In this document: piece after piece, positions 9,380-16,101 of the stretch
How the letters are laid out: each line of letters opens with the position of its first letter
Numbering within the stretch: the first letter of the stretch is position 1
Source of the DNA: Thiorhodospira sibirica ATCC 700588
Lineage (GTDB): Bacteria; Pseudomonadota; Gammaproteobacteria; Ectothiorhodospirales; Ectothiorhodospiraceae
DNA length: 41,649 bases
Direction of reading: 5' to 3'
NCBI RefSeq assembly: GCF_000227725.2
Contig: NZ_MU255056.1
Location: forward strand, 817,563 to 859,211
Position numbers and translations under genes: made by a program
Notes under the pieces: model-generated
Database searches by the model: none
What the model saw: only the letters and a program-made list of their open reading frames with translations
What the model was told of the DNA's origin: nothing

Positions 9380-9587
9380 CATTCGCTACCGATATGACGC
9401 AACCCCCCCCGTTTCTGGCAACCACAATACAGCGCGCCGTGGCCGCAACGATCCTCTCTTGCAGGAGCTTTGGGCGATCAAGGCAACGATGAATGCAGAA
9501 TCAGGGTACAGCATTCAGAAACTGGCAGAACAAGCTCGTCAATTTAACCTTGAGGAGACTTTGACCCACCTGCACCACAAAAAGTAA
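9376..9587 (+). pseudogene. Partner (antitoxin-like) gene of the PIN relic, frameshifted
   Basis: ATG at 9376 overlaps the PIN gene stop (ATGA), a typical toxin-antitoxin style coupling. The start reads MTFATDMTQPPPFLATTIQR, but the rest (NDPLLQELWAIKATMNAESG, YSIQKLAEQARQFNLEETLT) is in another frame. The shift must lie between about 9403 and 9450, where there is a run of eight C (9403-9410). The joined protein would be about 70 residues. The DP..QE...IK......GY pattern resembles small partners encoded after this PIN family. Inference from position and pattern only. Confidence 0.45.
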
Positions 9588-9735
9588 TTTAGGTCATTTC
9601 TATGAAAAAAAGCCTTCATCACTGTCATCACTGGCCAAGACGGCAGTTACTTTTCTGAATAAAATGGGGAAAATCCAAATTAAGTGCTATAGTAGTGAGA
9701 AGTCTTAAGTAAGCAAGTGCGCGAAACCTGATGTC

Positions 9736-9852
9736 ATGCGAAGAAAACCCAGAGTGTCTCTGACTGGACTTCCTGAGCACCTCATCCGGCGCGGAAATAA
9801 TCGGCAAGTGATTTTCGCCAGCGATGAGTAAATGAAAGCCTATATGACCTAG
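9736..9852 (+). pseudogene. REP-associated tyrosine transposase (RAYT) N-terminal relic
   Basis: From ATG 9736 the frame reads MRRKPRVSLTGLPEHLIRRG then NNRQVIFASDE, stop, MKAYMT, stop. The pattern RRKPR...L.G.P.H.I.RGNNRQ..F is the start of RAYT/IS200-like Y1 transposases. Stops at 9829 and 9850 and the absence of the catalytic HUH and Tyr parts show that it is dead. It lies 1.1 kb from a cluster of REP-like palindromes, the element type such enzymes act on. The 9588-10015 interval holds nothing else I can support. Confidence 0.6.
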
Positions 9853-10015
9853 GTTTATGCAATGCTTTTAGCCAAACCCTGGAATCATCTACTCAAATAG
9901 CGGTAGCACCCAAAGCCGCAAGACAGAAAAAATTTAACCTGCTGATAGCGCATAGTTATCTGTTCCAGCCTTTTTGTTGACACTGACAAAGGCTCTGCCC
10001 AAACAGCGTGCAATC

Positions 10016-10726
10016 ATGATTCAACGTAACGATATTGAAGTTTCAAAAAATTCCATTAAATTGTTGTATCGTCTTTTTTTGACAGACACGGCACCTGGAA
10101 TAATTTTTATTATTACTCTTTTGGTAATATTTAAGAATGCTGATTTATTGCAGAACCTGGGACAGATGGAGCAAGTCCTGCTCGGGATTTTTCTGTTTTT
10201 ACTGGCGACTCCATTAGGGCTTGCCTTCAATGCATTGAGCTATTTTTTATATGATACGCTTGTTATTTATTCTTTGCAGTCATTATTTTATAAAACAAAA
10301 GGGTGGCCGCTAAAAGACACAAAAGAAGATTTTTATTTTGAATTGCTCGATAATTTAATTAAAAATACATGCAAACGATTGAAAATAGATGTCAGCACAC
10401 AAAACAAATATAAAATTTTTAATAAATATAGTAATAAACTATTACATCTTCTTGAAGTTTACCATGAGTCTGTTTACTCCAAAGTAGAACATGCGCACAG
10501 TGGGCGAATCTTTTTCCGTTCCTTGTCTTTGCTATTGTTTTTATGGGCTGTCATTTTGCTGGTAAATATAGCGCTTTTTGGTTCAGGCGAGCATGGGTAT
10601 GCTTATGCTTTAATGCTATTTATAACTGGATTTCTGGCATTATTACTGTCTGCTTTGACTTCATTTCACTTAAATCTAAATATTTTCTACTACAGCTATC
10701 TGATTGCCCATAAAAAATGCAATTAA
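10016..10726 (+). CDS. AT-rich membrane protein of unknown function
   Basis: A 236-residue protein if started at ATG 10016; a TTG at 9974 is also in frame but lies in a leader-like stretch. Hydrophobic segments fall at about 27-40, 52-80, 166-187 and 196-215, arranged as two hairpins around a charged, Lys-rich region (about 92-163) containing KEDFYFELLDNLIKNTCKRL. No enzyme motif is visible. It is much more AT-rich than the core genes and stands alone between a RAYT relic and REP repeats, which suggests acquisition by transfer. No good ribosome-binding site is seen. I do not recognise the family; an accessory membrane protein is all that can be said. Confidence 0.6.
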   Translation: MIQRNDIEVSKNSIKLLYRLFLTDTAPGIIFIITLLVIFKNADLLQNLGQMEQVLLGIFLFLLATPLGLAFNALSYFLYDTLVIYSLQSLFYKTKGWPLKDTKEDFYFELLDNLIKNTCKRLKIDVSTQNKYKIFNKYSNKLLHLLEVYHESVYSKVEHAHSGRIFFRSLSLLLFLWAVILLVNIALFGSGEHGYAYALMLFITGFLALLLSALTSFHLNLNIFYYSYLIAHKKCN

Positions 10727-10787
10727 AACGTAACAGATTTATTGCAAATTCACGATCTTTTATTAAAACGCAGCAGTCTTTTGCAAC
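10722..10787. repeat. Short imperfect tandem duplication
   Basis: Two adjacent blocks start ATTAAAACG (10722 and 10762) and continue to a shared TTGCAA core (ATTAAAACGTAACAG and ATTAAAACGCAGCAG). The first overlaps the end of the membrane-protein gene. Function unknown. Confidence 0.4.
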
Positions 10788-10869
10788 GCTGTTTGCGAAT
10801 TGATTAGCGCACGGGCTATTGTTTACATTATTATAGCCAGCCCTCTGGAAGTAGCATACCTCAATGTAT

Positions 10870-11045
10870 AATGGATCGCCGAGTTACACTCGGCTGGTCG
10901 GGTAACCGGGATATGGATGTAAAACCACCGACTATACACCGACGCTCCGTGATGGCCGGGTAAAACTCGGTGCCCCGGTTGCTGGATGGCCGGGTAAAAC
11001 TCGGTGCCCCGGTTGCTGGATCGCCGAGTTGCACTCGGCTGGTCG
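10870..11045. repeat. REP-like palindrome cluster
   Basis: Two outer palindromes GCCGAGTT-N-ACTCGGC lie at 10878-10894 and 11023-11039, each preceded by GGATC and followed by TGGTCG. Between them is a perfect tandem pair of 34-base units (10951-10984 and 10985-11018) starting GATGGCCGGGTAAAACTCGG. The same palindrome family recurs at 32354-32429. The form fits bacterial interspersed REP/BIME elements. Confidence 0.75.
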
Positions 11046-11081
11046 CGGAACATGTCAACCTCCGTTGAGCCAGCTCAAAAA

Positions 11082-11336
11082 TTAAATTGCCTTTTCTATC
11101 ACCCGTTGCAGGGTCGGGAAGTTGACTCCTTTTTCAATGATCGCCTGATCTGCATCTGCACTCAGGGCGCGAGGTTGCTGAATGTCTTTGCGCTTGCGTC
11201 GATGGGGACTAACCGGGCCGCAAAAGTGATAACGATCACGGGCGGCACGCAGGCTGTTGCGACAAAGATCCAGCGCATGACAGGCTTCACGTTCAGAAAT
11301 ATCCGCAGGTAAACGCCCCTCCAGCACCAGGCTCAT
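11082..11336 (-). pseudogene. IS3-family orfB, N-terminal stub
   Basis: Starts MSLVLEGRLPADISEREACH, then ALDLCRNSLRAARDR and PRALSADADQAIIE, the usual N-terminal helix region of IS3 OrfB. It then ends in VNFPTLQRVIEKAI, read from the terminal repeat. The rve/DDE catalytic core is absent. It overlaps the end of orfA as is normal in this family. Confidence 0.65.
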
Positions 11337-11339
11337 GAC

Positions 11340-11727
11340 GCGTTCTCTTCGAAGGCTTCCAGTAGCGCCAAGGCTTTTTTTTGGAGTGTCAGGCAGCCGT
11401 CTTTGACTTCGATTTGCTTGCGAATTCGCTCTCTTTTTCCAGCTGTTCGATGCGTTTTTGTTCAGCGGTTTTCTTGGACGCAGGGCCAGGAGCTGATTTT
11501 TTCAGGCCGTCGACACCCTGCTTGGCTAGTTCTCGACGTCATTGAGCCAGTTGATTGGAATAGCGTTTTTTACGGCGTAGCCGCTGACCTAACTCACTCT
11601 GCTTACAGGCATCGGCTTGCTGAATGATGGATAACTTGTATTCAGCACTGAAAGAACGGCGTCCACGTTTTTCCAGCGCGGGATGAGGCTCCACCTTGGG
11701 ATTAACGCGGGTGACTGGTTTTGGCAT
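11340..11727 (-). pseudogene. IS3-family orfA, degraded
   Basis: Starts MPKPVTRVNPKVEPHPALEK and has the helix-turn-helix stretch RRSFSAEYKLSIIQQADACK, then YSNQLAQ followed by TGA where Trp (TGG) is expected. After the stop the same frame continues RRELAKQGVDGLKKSAPGPA and KKTAEQKRIEQLEKE. A one-base change in frame then leads to GCLTLQKKALALLEAFEENA. Two lesions, so no functional product. Confidence 0.7.
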
Positions 11728-11877
11728 TTCTATTCTCCTGGATGCCCTGATTTGTATGTTATCTCAAATCAGTTGGCTCAGACTTAGGTTGACACACAGG
11801 GTGCGCATATTTCCAGCGCAAAAAACTCAAAGTCTTTATTCAAGCCAATAGTCGATACGTTGTTGAATGTCGTATAA

Positions 11878-12195
11878 TCGGGTAGCCGGGGTTTTCTCTC
11901 CCCCGGCCTCCACAACACCCCGTATGCGGGTTCGCACAGGGCGTTTTCTCCGGAGTTCAAAGGACCCTGCAAACAGGGTGAACTTCAACGCAGGTTACCC
12001 AACACATCGCCAAGGCCGTTTCACCCAGTCAGGCGCATGACGTCCATTGAGAAACGCGGGTCTCTCTTGTTGCCAGAGGTTCGGGCCTTCACCGTGTCTC
12101 ACCCATTACAGTGAACCTTTGGCAGACTATGCCGTCTGCTGACTTTTGCCTCATCATGCTAACCGATAAAGCTGGGCATCATAGACCCGAGACAC
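11878..12195 (-). mobile_element. Group II intron 3' relic, reverse transcriptase gene lost
   Basis: Read on the minus strand, the block has the pre-ORF signature ATGAGGCAAAAGTCAGCAGA and GGTGAAGGCCCGAAC, then a short stub, and finally a domain V-like hairpin (about 11912-11942) and a domain VI-like hairpin with GGCCGGGG/CCCCGG ending CTACCCGAT near 11878. These match the layout around the ORF and the 3' end of bacterial group II introns. The roughly 1.2 kb reverse transcriptase/maturase frame and domain I are missing, so it cannot splice or move. The upstream limit is approximate; a GACACCG/CGGTGTC hairpin sits at about 12190-12205. Recognition is by eye. Confidence 0.6.
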
Positions 12196-12282
12196 CGTGC
12201 GGTGTCTGGTGCGGGGGAATGACGATCAGCATGCCTTGGCGTGTGGCCTGTTCCACGATAGCATCACTCTCTCAGAACGATG

Positions 12283-13038
12283 CTATGCGCTGGTGAGTAT
12301 GGCGCGGACACGGTCAATATCTGCGGGTACGTCCACGCCGGGGCCGGGAATGGCGCAGGCGTTGGGGATATAAATCCGTGCGCCGTCGTGCAGGGCGCGC
12401 AGTTGCTCCAGGCATTCAATGGTTTCCAGCGCACAGGCAGGCAGGGCGCTAAAGCGCGTCAGATAGCCGACGCGATAGGCATACAGACCGATATGGCGCA
12501 GCGCCCCCACCGGCAGGCCGTCGGGTTCAAGGCTTTGGGAATCGCGGGCGCAGGGAATCGGTGCCCGGCTGAAATATAAGGCGTAGTCGTGTGCATCGCG
12601 CACCACCTTGACCACATTCGGATCATGCCACTGTGCCGTGCTGTGCAGCGGGGTGCAGAGCGTGGCCATATCGGCCTGTGTGTGCGTAAGCAAGGCCTGA
12701 GCGACCTGACGCACCGCCTCCGGCGGCATTAACGGCTCATCTCCTTGCAGATTGACCACCACGGTGGCCTCGTCCCAAGCATAATACTGCGCCACCTCCG
12801 CCACCCGATCTGTACCCGAGGCGTGGCTGGCCTCGGTCATACACACCACCGCCCCAAGCAGCTTGGCATGTTCTGCAATGCGCACATCTTCTGTGGCAAT
12901 GATCACCTCATCGGCACCGCAACGCTGCGCCTGCTGATACACATGCGCCAGCAGGGTTTTACCGGCAAGCTCAATTAAGGGCTTGCCCGGCAGGCGTGAA
13001 GAGGCATAGCGGGCAGGAATTACAATCTTGAAAGACAT
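12283..13038 (-). CDS. kdsB: 3-deoxy-manno-octulosonate cytidylyltransferase
   Basis: A 251-residue canonical KdsB. It makes CMP-Kdo from Kdo and CTP in the cytoplasm for lipopolysaccharide inner core synthesis. Visible motifs are IVIPARYASSRLPGKPLIEL, IATEDVRI, ASGTDRVAEVA, VVVNLQGDEPLMPPEAV and the C-terminal ALETIECLEQLRALHDGARI; all match the family, as does the length. It is the likely housekeeping copy, since the other homologue at 5439 is divergent and sits in a capsule locus. It is transcribed away from cbbL across a 201-base shared control region. Downstream (3') lie only mobile-element relics, so it appears monocistronic at that side. Confidence 0.95.
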   Translation of the reverse strand: MSFKIVIPARYASSRLPGKPLIELAGKTLLAHVYQQAQRCGADEVIIATEDVRIAEHAKLLGAVVCMTEASHASGTDRVAEVAQYYAWDEATVVVNLQGDEPLMPPEAVRQVAQALLTHTQADMATLCTPLHSTAQWHDPNVVKVVRDAHDYALYFSRAPIPCARDSQSLEPDGLPVGALRHIGLYAYRVGYLTRFSALPACALETIECLEQLRALHDGARIYIPNACAIPGPGVDVPADIDRVRAILTSA

Positions 13039-13239
13039 GGGCTTTTAGATCCTTGGGATGCTTAGTGTTAGCATCATAAGAAAAAATTATGGAATTGATT
13101 ATATTTTTTTAATTTTATTTATGGAACTTCTTGCTATACTCAACCCAATTTCGCTAGCCTGAGAACTCACACAAGCCTGCGAAATCGCTGTACTTAGCCG
13201 TTTAACCTAAAAAATACAACCCGAAGCGGGAGGAATCGA
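13039..13239. promoter_or_regulatory. Divergent kdsB/cbbL control region
   Basis: Near the kdsB start are two adjacent inverted repeats with 7-base spacers: GATGCT-N7-AGCATC (13057-13075) and CATAA-N7-TTATG (13075-13091), of the kind bound by LysR-type regulators such as CbbR. A TATACT -10 candidate at 13135-13140 has no good -35, as expected for an activated promoter. The inferred leader contains ATTTCGC/GCGAAAT (13148-13185), able to form a stem. GGGAGGA at 13227-13233 is the cbbL ribosome-binding site. No cbbR gene is present in the window. Confidence 0.5.
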
Positions 13240-14661
13240 ATGGCCGTTAAGACCTATCAAGCAGGTGTAAAGGAATATCGTGAAACGTACTGGGAGCCGA
13301 CCTATACGCCCAAGGACTCTGACATCCTGGCGGTGTTTAAGATTGTTCCACAGCCTGGTGTGCCGCGTGAAGAAGCGGCTGCAGCGGTCGCCGCTGAATC
13401 CTCCACCGCGACGTGGACGACGGTATGGACTGACCTGCTGACGGATCTTTATTACTACAAGGGCCGGGCCTATGCAATTGAAGACGTGCCCGGTGATGAT
13501 GAGGCGTTCTATGCCTTTATCGCTTACCCGATGGGTCTGTTTGAAGAAGGCTCGGTGGTCAACGTCTTTACGTCTTTGTGCGGTAACGTGTTTGGCTTTA
13601 AGGCCGTGCGTACCTTAAGACTGGAAGATGTGCGTTTCCCGCTGTGGTTTGTGACCACCTGCCCAGGGCCACCGCACGGCATTTATGTTGAACGCGACAA
13701 ACTCAACAAATATGGCCGCCCCCTGCTCGGCTGCACCATCAAGCCCAAATTGGGTCTTTCTGCCAAAAACTATGGCCGTGCGGTATATGAATGCCTGCGC
13801 GGTGGCCTGGACTTCACTAAAGACGATGAAAACGTCAACTCGCAGCCCTTCATGCGCTGGCGTGACCGCTTCATGTTCTGTCAGGAAGCCATCGAAAAGG
13901 CTGAGATGGAAACCGGCGAGCGCAAGGGCCATTACCTGAACGTCACCGCCGCCACCATGGAAGACATGTACGAGCGCGCTGAATTTGCCAAGGAAATCGG
14001 CACCCCGATCATCATGAACGACTACCTAACCACCGGCTGGGCCGCGCATCAGAGCTTGTCCAAGTGGTGTCGCAAGAATGGCATGTTATTGCACGTTCAC
14101 CGCGCCTTGCACGGTGTTATCGACCGCAACCCCAAACACGGCATCAACTTCCGCGTATTGACCAAGCTGTTGCGCCTGATGGGCGGGGATCACCTGCACT
14201 CAGGTACAGTGGTTGGCAAGCTGGAAGGCGACCGTGAGGCCACCATCGGCTGGGTCAACATGATGCGTGAGCGTTACACCAAGGAAGACCGTTCGCGTGG
14301 CATTTTCTTTGATCAGGACTGGGGCCAGATGGCGCCGGTGATGCCGGTCGCCTCCGGCGGTATCCATGTCTGGCACATGCCCGCGCTGGTGAATATCTTC
14401 GGTGATGATGCGGTATTGCAGTTCGGTGGCGGCACCATCGGTCATCCCTGGGGCAATGCTGCCGGTGCTGCAGCCAACCGGGTGGCGCTTGAGGCCTGTG
14501 TCCGTGCCCGTAACGAAGGGGTGGAAATTGAAAAGGCTGGCAAGGAAGTGCTGATTGAAGCTGCCAAATCAAGCCCTGAACTCAAGATTGCCATGGAAAC
14601 CTGGAAAGAGATCAAGTTCGAGTTCGATACCGTTGACAAGCTGGATATCGCGCATAAGTAG
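13240..14661 (+). CDS. cbbL: RuBisCO large subunit, form IA
   Basis: A 473-residue protein that carboxylates ribulose-1,5-bisphosphate in the Calvin cycle. Active-site elements are all present: Lys168 in [11 protein letters not shown], the carbamylated Lys194 in [16 protein letters not shown], His287 in HVHRALH, loop-6 Lys327 in [12 protein letters not shown], and [12 protein letters not shown] near the phosphate site. The N-terminal [20 protein letters not shown] and general sequence are of the proteobacterial form IA type. The association with cbbQ and cbbO rather than carboxysome genes points to the cytosolic IAq arrangement. A strong ribosome-binding site (GGGAGGA) fixes the start. cbbS follows after 116 bases that contain a long hairpin. 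Confidence 0.98.
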   Translation: MAVKTYQAGVKEYRETYWEPTYTPKDSDILAVFKIVPQPGVPREEAAAAVAAESSTATWTTVWTDLLTDLYYYKGRAYAIEDVPGDDEAFYAFIAYPMGLFEEGSVVNVFTSLCGNVFGFKAVRTLRLEDVRFPLWFVTTCPGPPHGIYVERDKLNKYGRPLLGCTIKPKLGLSAKNYGRAVYECLRGGLDFTKDDENVNSQPFMRWRDRFMFCQEAIEKAEMETGERKGHYLNVTAATMEDMYERAEFAKEIGTPIIMNDYLTTGWAAHQSLSKWCRKNGMLLHVHRALHGVIDRNPKHGINFRVLTKLLRLMGGDHLHSGTVVGKLEGDREATIGWVNMMRERYTKEDRSRGIFFDQDWGQMAPVMPVASGGIHVWHMPALVNIFGDDAVLQFGGGTIGHPWGNAAGAAANRVALEACVRARNEGVEIEKAGKEVLIEAAKSSPELKIAMETWKEIKFEFDTVDKLDIAHK

Positions 14662-14672
14662 CCCAGGCTTTC

Positions 14673-14737
14673 GCCGCTTACCCGCGTGATGCTGCCAAGC
14701 ATGGCGGGTAATTTGGTGACAGCGGCTTTATGTGATG
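14673..14737 (+). promoter_or_regulatory. Large hairpin between cbbL and cbbS
   Basis: A nested stem-loop lies between the subunit genes. TTACCCGC (14678-14685) pairs with GCGGGTAA (14704-14711), enclosing ATGCT-GCCA-AGCAT, and an outer GCCGCT pairs with AGCGGC further out. There is no T-run, so it is more likely an mRNA processing or stability element that tunes the large:small subunit ratio than a terminator. Function is inferred. Confidence 0.55.
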
Positions 14738-14777
14738 TGTCAACTGAATCTATCAGACCTATTCTGGAGAGTTATTC

Positions 14778-15137
14778 ATGAGTGAAGTGCAAGACTATTC
14801 GTCCCGTTTGTCCGATCCGGCCAGCCGCAAGTTTGAAACCTTTTCCTATCTGCCGGAGATGACTCCAGAGCAGATGAGAAAGCAGGTGGAATACATTGTG
14901 AAAAAAGGCTGGAATCCGGCGATTGAGCACACCGAGCCGGAACATGCCTTTGATCATTACTGGTATATGTGGAAGCTGCCGATGTTTGGTGAAACCGATG
15001 TTGACCGCATCCTCAGCGAGGCAGAGGCCTGTCACAAGGCCAATCCCAACCATCATGTGCGCCTGATTGGCTATGATAATTACACCCAGTCACAAGGCAC
15101 CGCGATGGTGATCTATCGAGGTCCCATCAGCGTCTGA
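14778..15137 (+). CDS. cbbS: RuBisCO small subunit, form IA
   Basis: A 119-residue small subunit that caps the L8 core to form L8S8. Family features include [20 protein letters not shown], the [17 protein letters not shown] segment, [15 protein letters not shown] and [20 protein letters not shown] near the C-terminus. Length is normal for form IA enzymes. GGAGAG lies before ATG 14778. It is co-transcribed with cbbL, and transcription is expected to end at the strong terminator starting 22 bases after the stop codon. Confidence 0.97.
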   Translation: MSEVQDYSSRLSDPASRKFETFSYLPEMTPEQMRKQVEYIVKKGWNPAIEHTEPEHAFDHYWYMWKLPMFGETDVDRILSEAEACHKANPNHHVRLIGYDNYTQSQGTAMVIYRGPISV

Positions 15138-15158
15138 TTCCTGTCGGATCAGGGCCTT

Positions 15159-15204
15159 GTGCAAAAAACCCCTGTCCGATGCTGGTCAGGGGTTTTTTTT
15201 GCAC
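15159..15204 (+). terminator. Strong intrinsic terminator after cbbS
   Basis: GTGCAAAAAACCCCTG (15159-15174) pairs with CAGGGGTTTTTTTTGCAC (15187-15204), giving a long stem flanked by an A-run and a T-run, so it can work in both directions. It separates cbbLS from cbbQO, which then need readthrough or their own promoter. Confidence 0.9.
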
Positions 15205-15277
15205 ACATAGATGACACTCAGGCAAGCCGCCTTTTCCATCAGCTTTTGGAGGTCGTGCTCACGCGCACGAAACAGCG

Positions 15278-16081
15278 ATGCAGATTGATCACGCGCAATA
15301 CGAAATCAAAACCCAGCCCTATTATCACGAAGTCAGCAACGAGGTAGCGCTGTTTAAAGCGGCGTATGAGGCGCGTATGCCGGTGATGCTCAAAGGCCCG
15401 ACCGGCTGCGGCAAATCGCGCTTTGTGGAATACATGGCCTGGACACTCAAGCGCCCCTTGGTCACGGTGGCCTGTAATGAAGACATGACCGCCTCTGATC
15501 TGGTCGGGCGCTTTTTGCTGGATGCCAACGGCACCCGCTGGCAGGACGGCCCACTGACCATTGCCGCCCGCATTGGCGCCATCTGCTATCTCGATGAAGT
15601 GGTTGAGGCGCGCCAGGACACCACCGTCGTGATTCATCCGTTGACCGACCATCGCCGCGTCCTGCCCTTGGAGAAAAAAGGCGAGCTGGTGACCGCGCAT
15701 CCTGATTTTCTGCTGGTGATTTCCTATAACCCCGGCTATCAATCCCTGATGAAGGACCTCAAGCAATCCACCAAGCAGCGTTTCGGTGCGCTGGATTTCA
15801 CCTATCCAGAGGCGCGGGTTGAAGCCGCCGTGGTGGCGCATGAGGCGGGCGTAGAACCGGCCGTCGCTGATAAACTGGTGCAGATTGCCCAGCGGGCGCG
15901 CAACCTCAAGGGCCATGGGCTGGATGAAGGGATTTCCACCCGCTTGCTGGTCTATGCCGGACACCTGATTGCCAAGGGTATTGATCCCAAGACGGCGTGC
16001 GCCATGACGCTGGTGCGTCCGATTACCGATGATCCGGATATGCGCGATACGCTGGATGCTGCGGTTGCCACTTACTTTTAG
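15278..16081 (+). CDS. cbbQ: RuBisCO activase subunit CbbQ (MoxR-type AAA+ ATPase)
   Basis: A 267-residue AAA+ protein. With CbbO it remodels RuBisCO to release inhibitory sugar phosphates. Walker A is GPTGCGKS (residues 40-47) and Walker B is ICYLDEV (Asp106-Glu107). The sensor region [19 protein letters not shown] and the pattern [11 protein letters not shown] are typical of CbbQ/NorQ. The close link to cbbLS and cbbO makes CbbQ rather than NorQ the right name. No strong ribosome-binding site directly precedes ATG 15278; GGAGG at 15248-15252 is too far. It is separated from cbbS by the terminator at 15159-15204 and is followed 20 bases later by cbbO. Confidence 0.95.
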   Translation: MQIDHAQYEIKTQPYYHEVSNEVALFKAAYEARMPVMLKGPTGCGKSRFVEYMAWTLKRPLVTVACNEDMTASDLVGRFLLDANGTRWQDGPLTIAARIGAICYLDEVVEARQDTTVVIHPLTDHRRVLPLEKKGELVTAHPDFLLVISYNPGYQSLMKDLKQSTKQRFGALDFTYPEARVEAAVVAHEAGVEPAVADKLVQIAQRARNLKGHGLDEGISTRLLVYAGHLIAKGIDPKTACAMTLVRPITDDPDMRDTLDAAVATYF

Positions 16082-16101
16082 TCTGCGGGGGTAAATCTGT
16101 C

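Larger units (their letters stand above)
11053..11794 (-). mobile_element. Internally deleted IS3-type element with both ends retained
   Basis: The plus strand at 11053 begins TGTCAACCTCCGTTGAGCCA. The minus strand from 11794 begins TGTCAACCTAAGTCTGAGCC. These are matching imperfect terminal inverted repeats. Between them are degraded orfA and the beginning of orfB, about 740 bp instead of the roughly 1.2-1.3 kb expected for a full IS3 element, so most of the integrase core is gone. No certain target duplication was identified at the flanks (ACA left, CAC right). Confidence 0.7.

Noticed and set aside
10870-11045. Regularly spaced repeats considered as a CRISPR array
   Set aside because: The units are palindromic REP-like or directly tandem 34-mers without unique spacers, and no cas genes are present.
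11784-11972. Small minus-strand frame containing EPAYGVLWRPGERKPRLPD
   Set aside because: It translates the group II intron domain V/VI-like RNA region, a known source of false genes.
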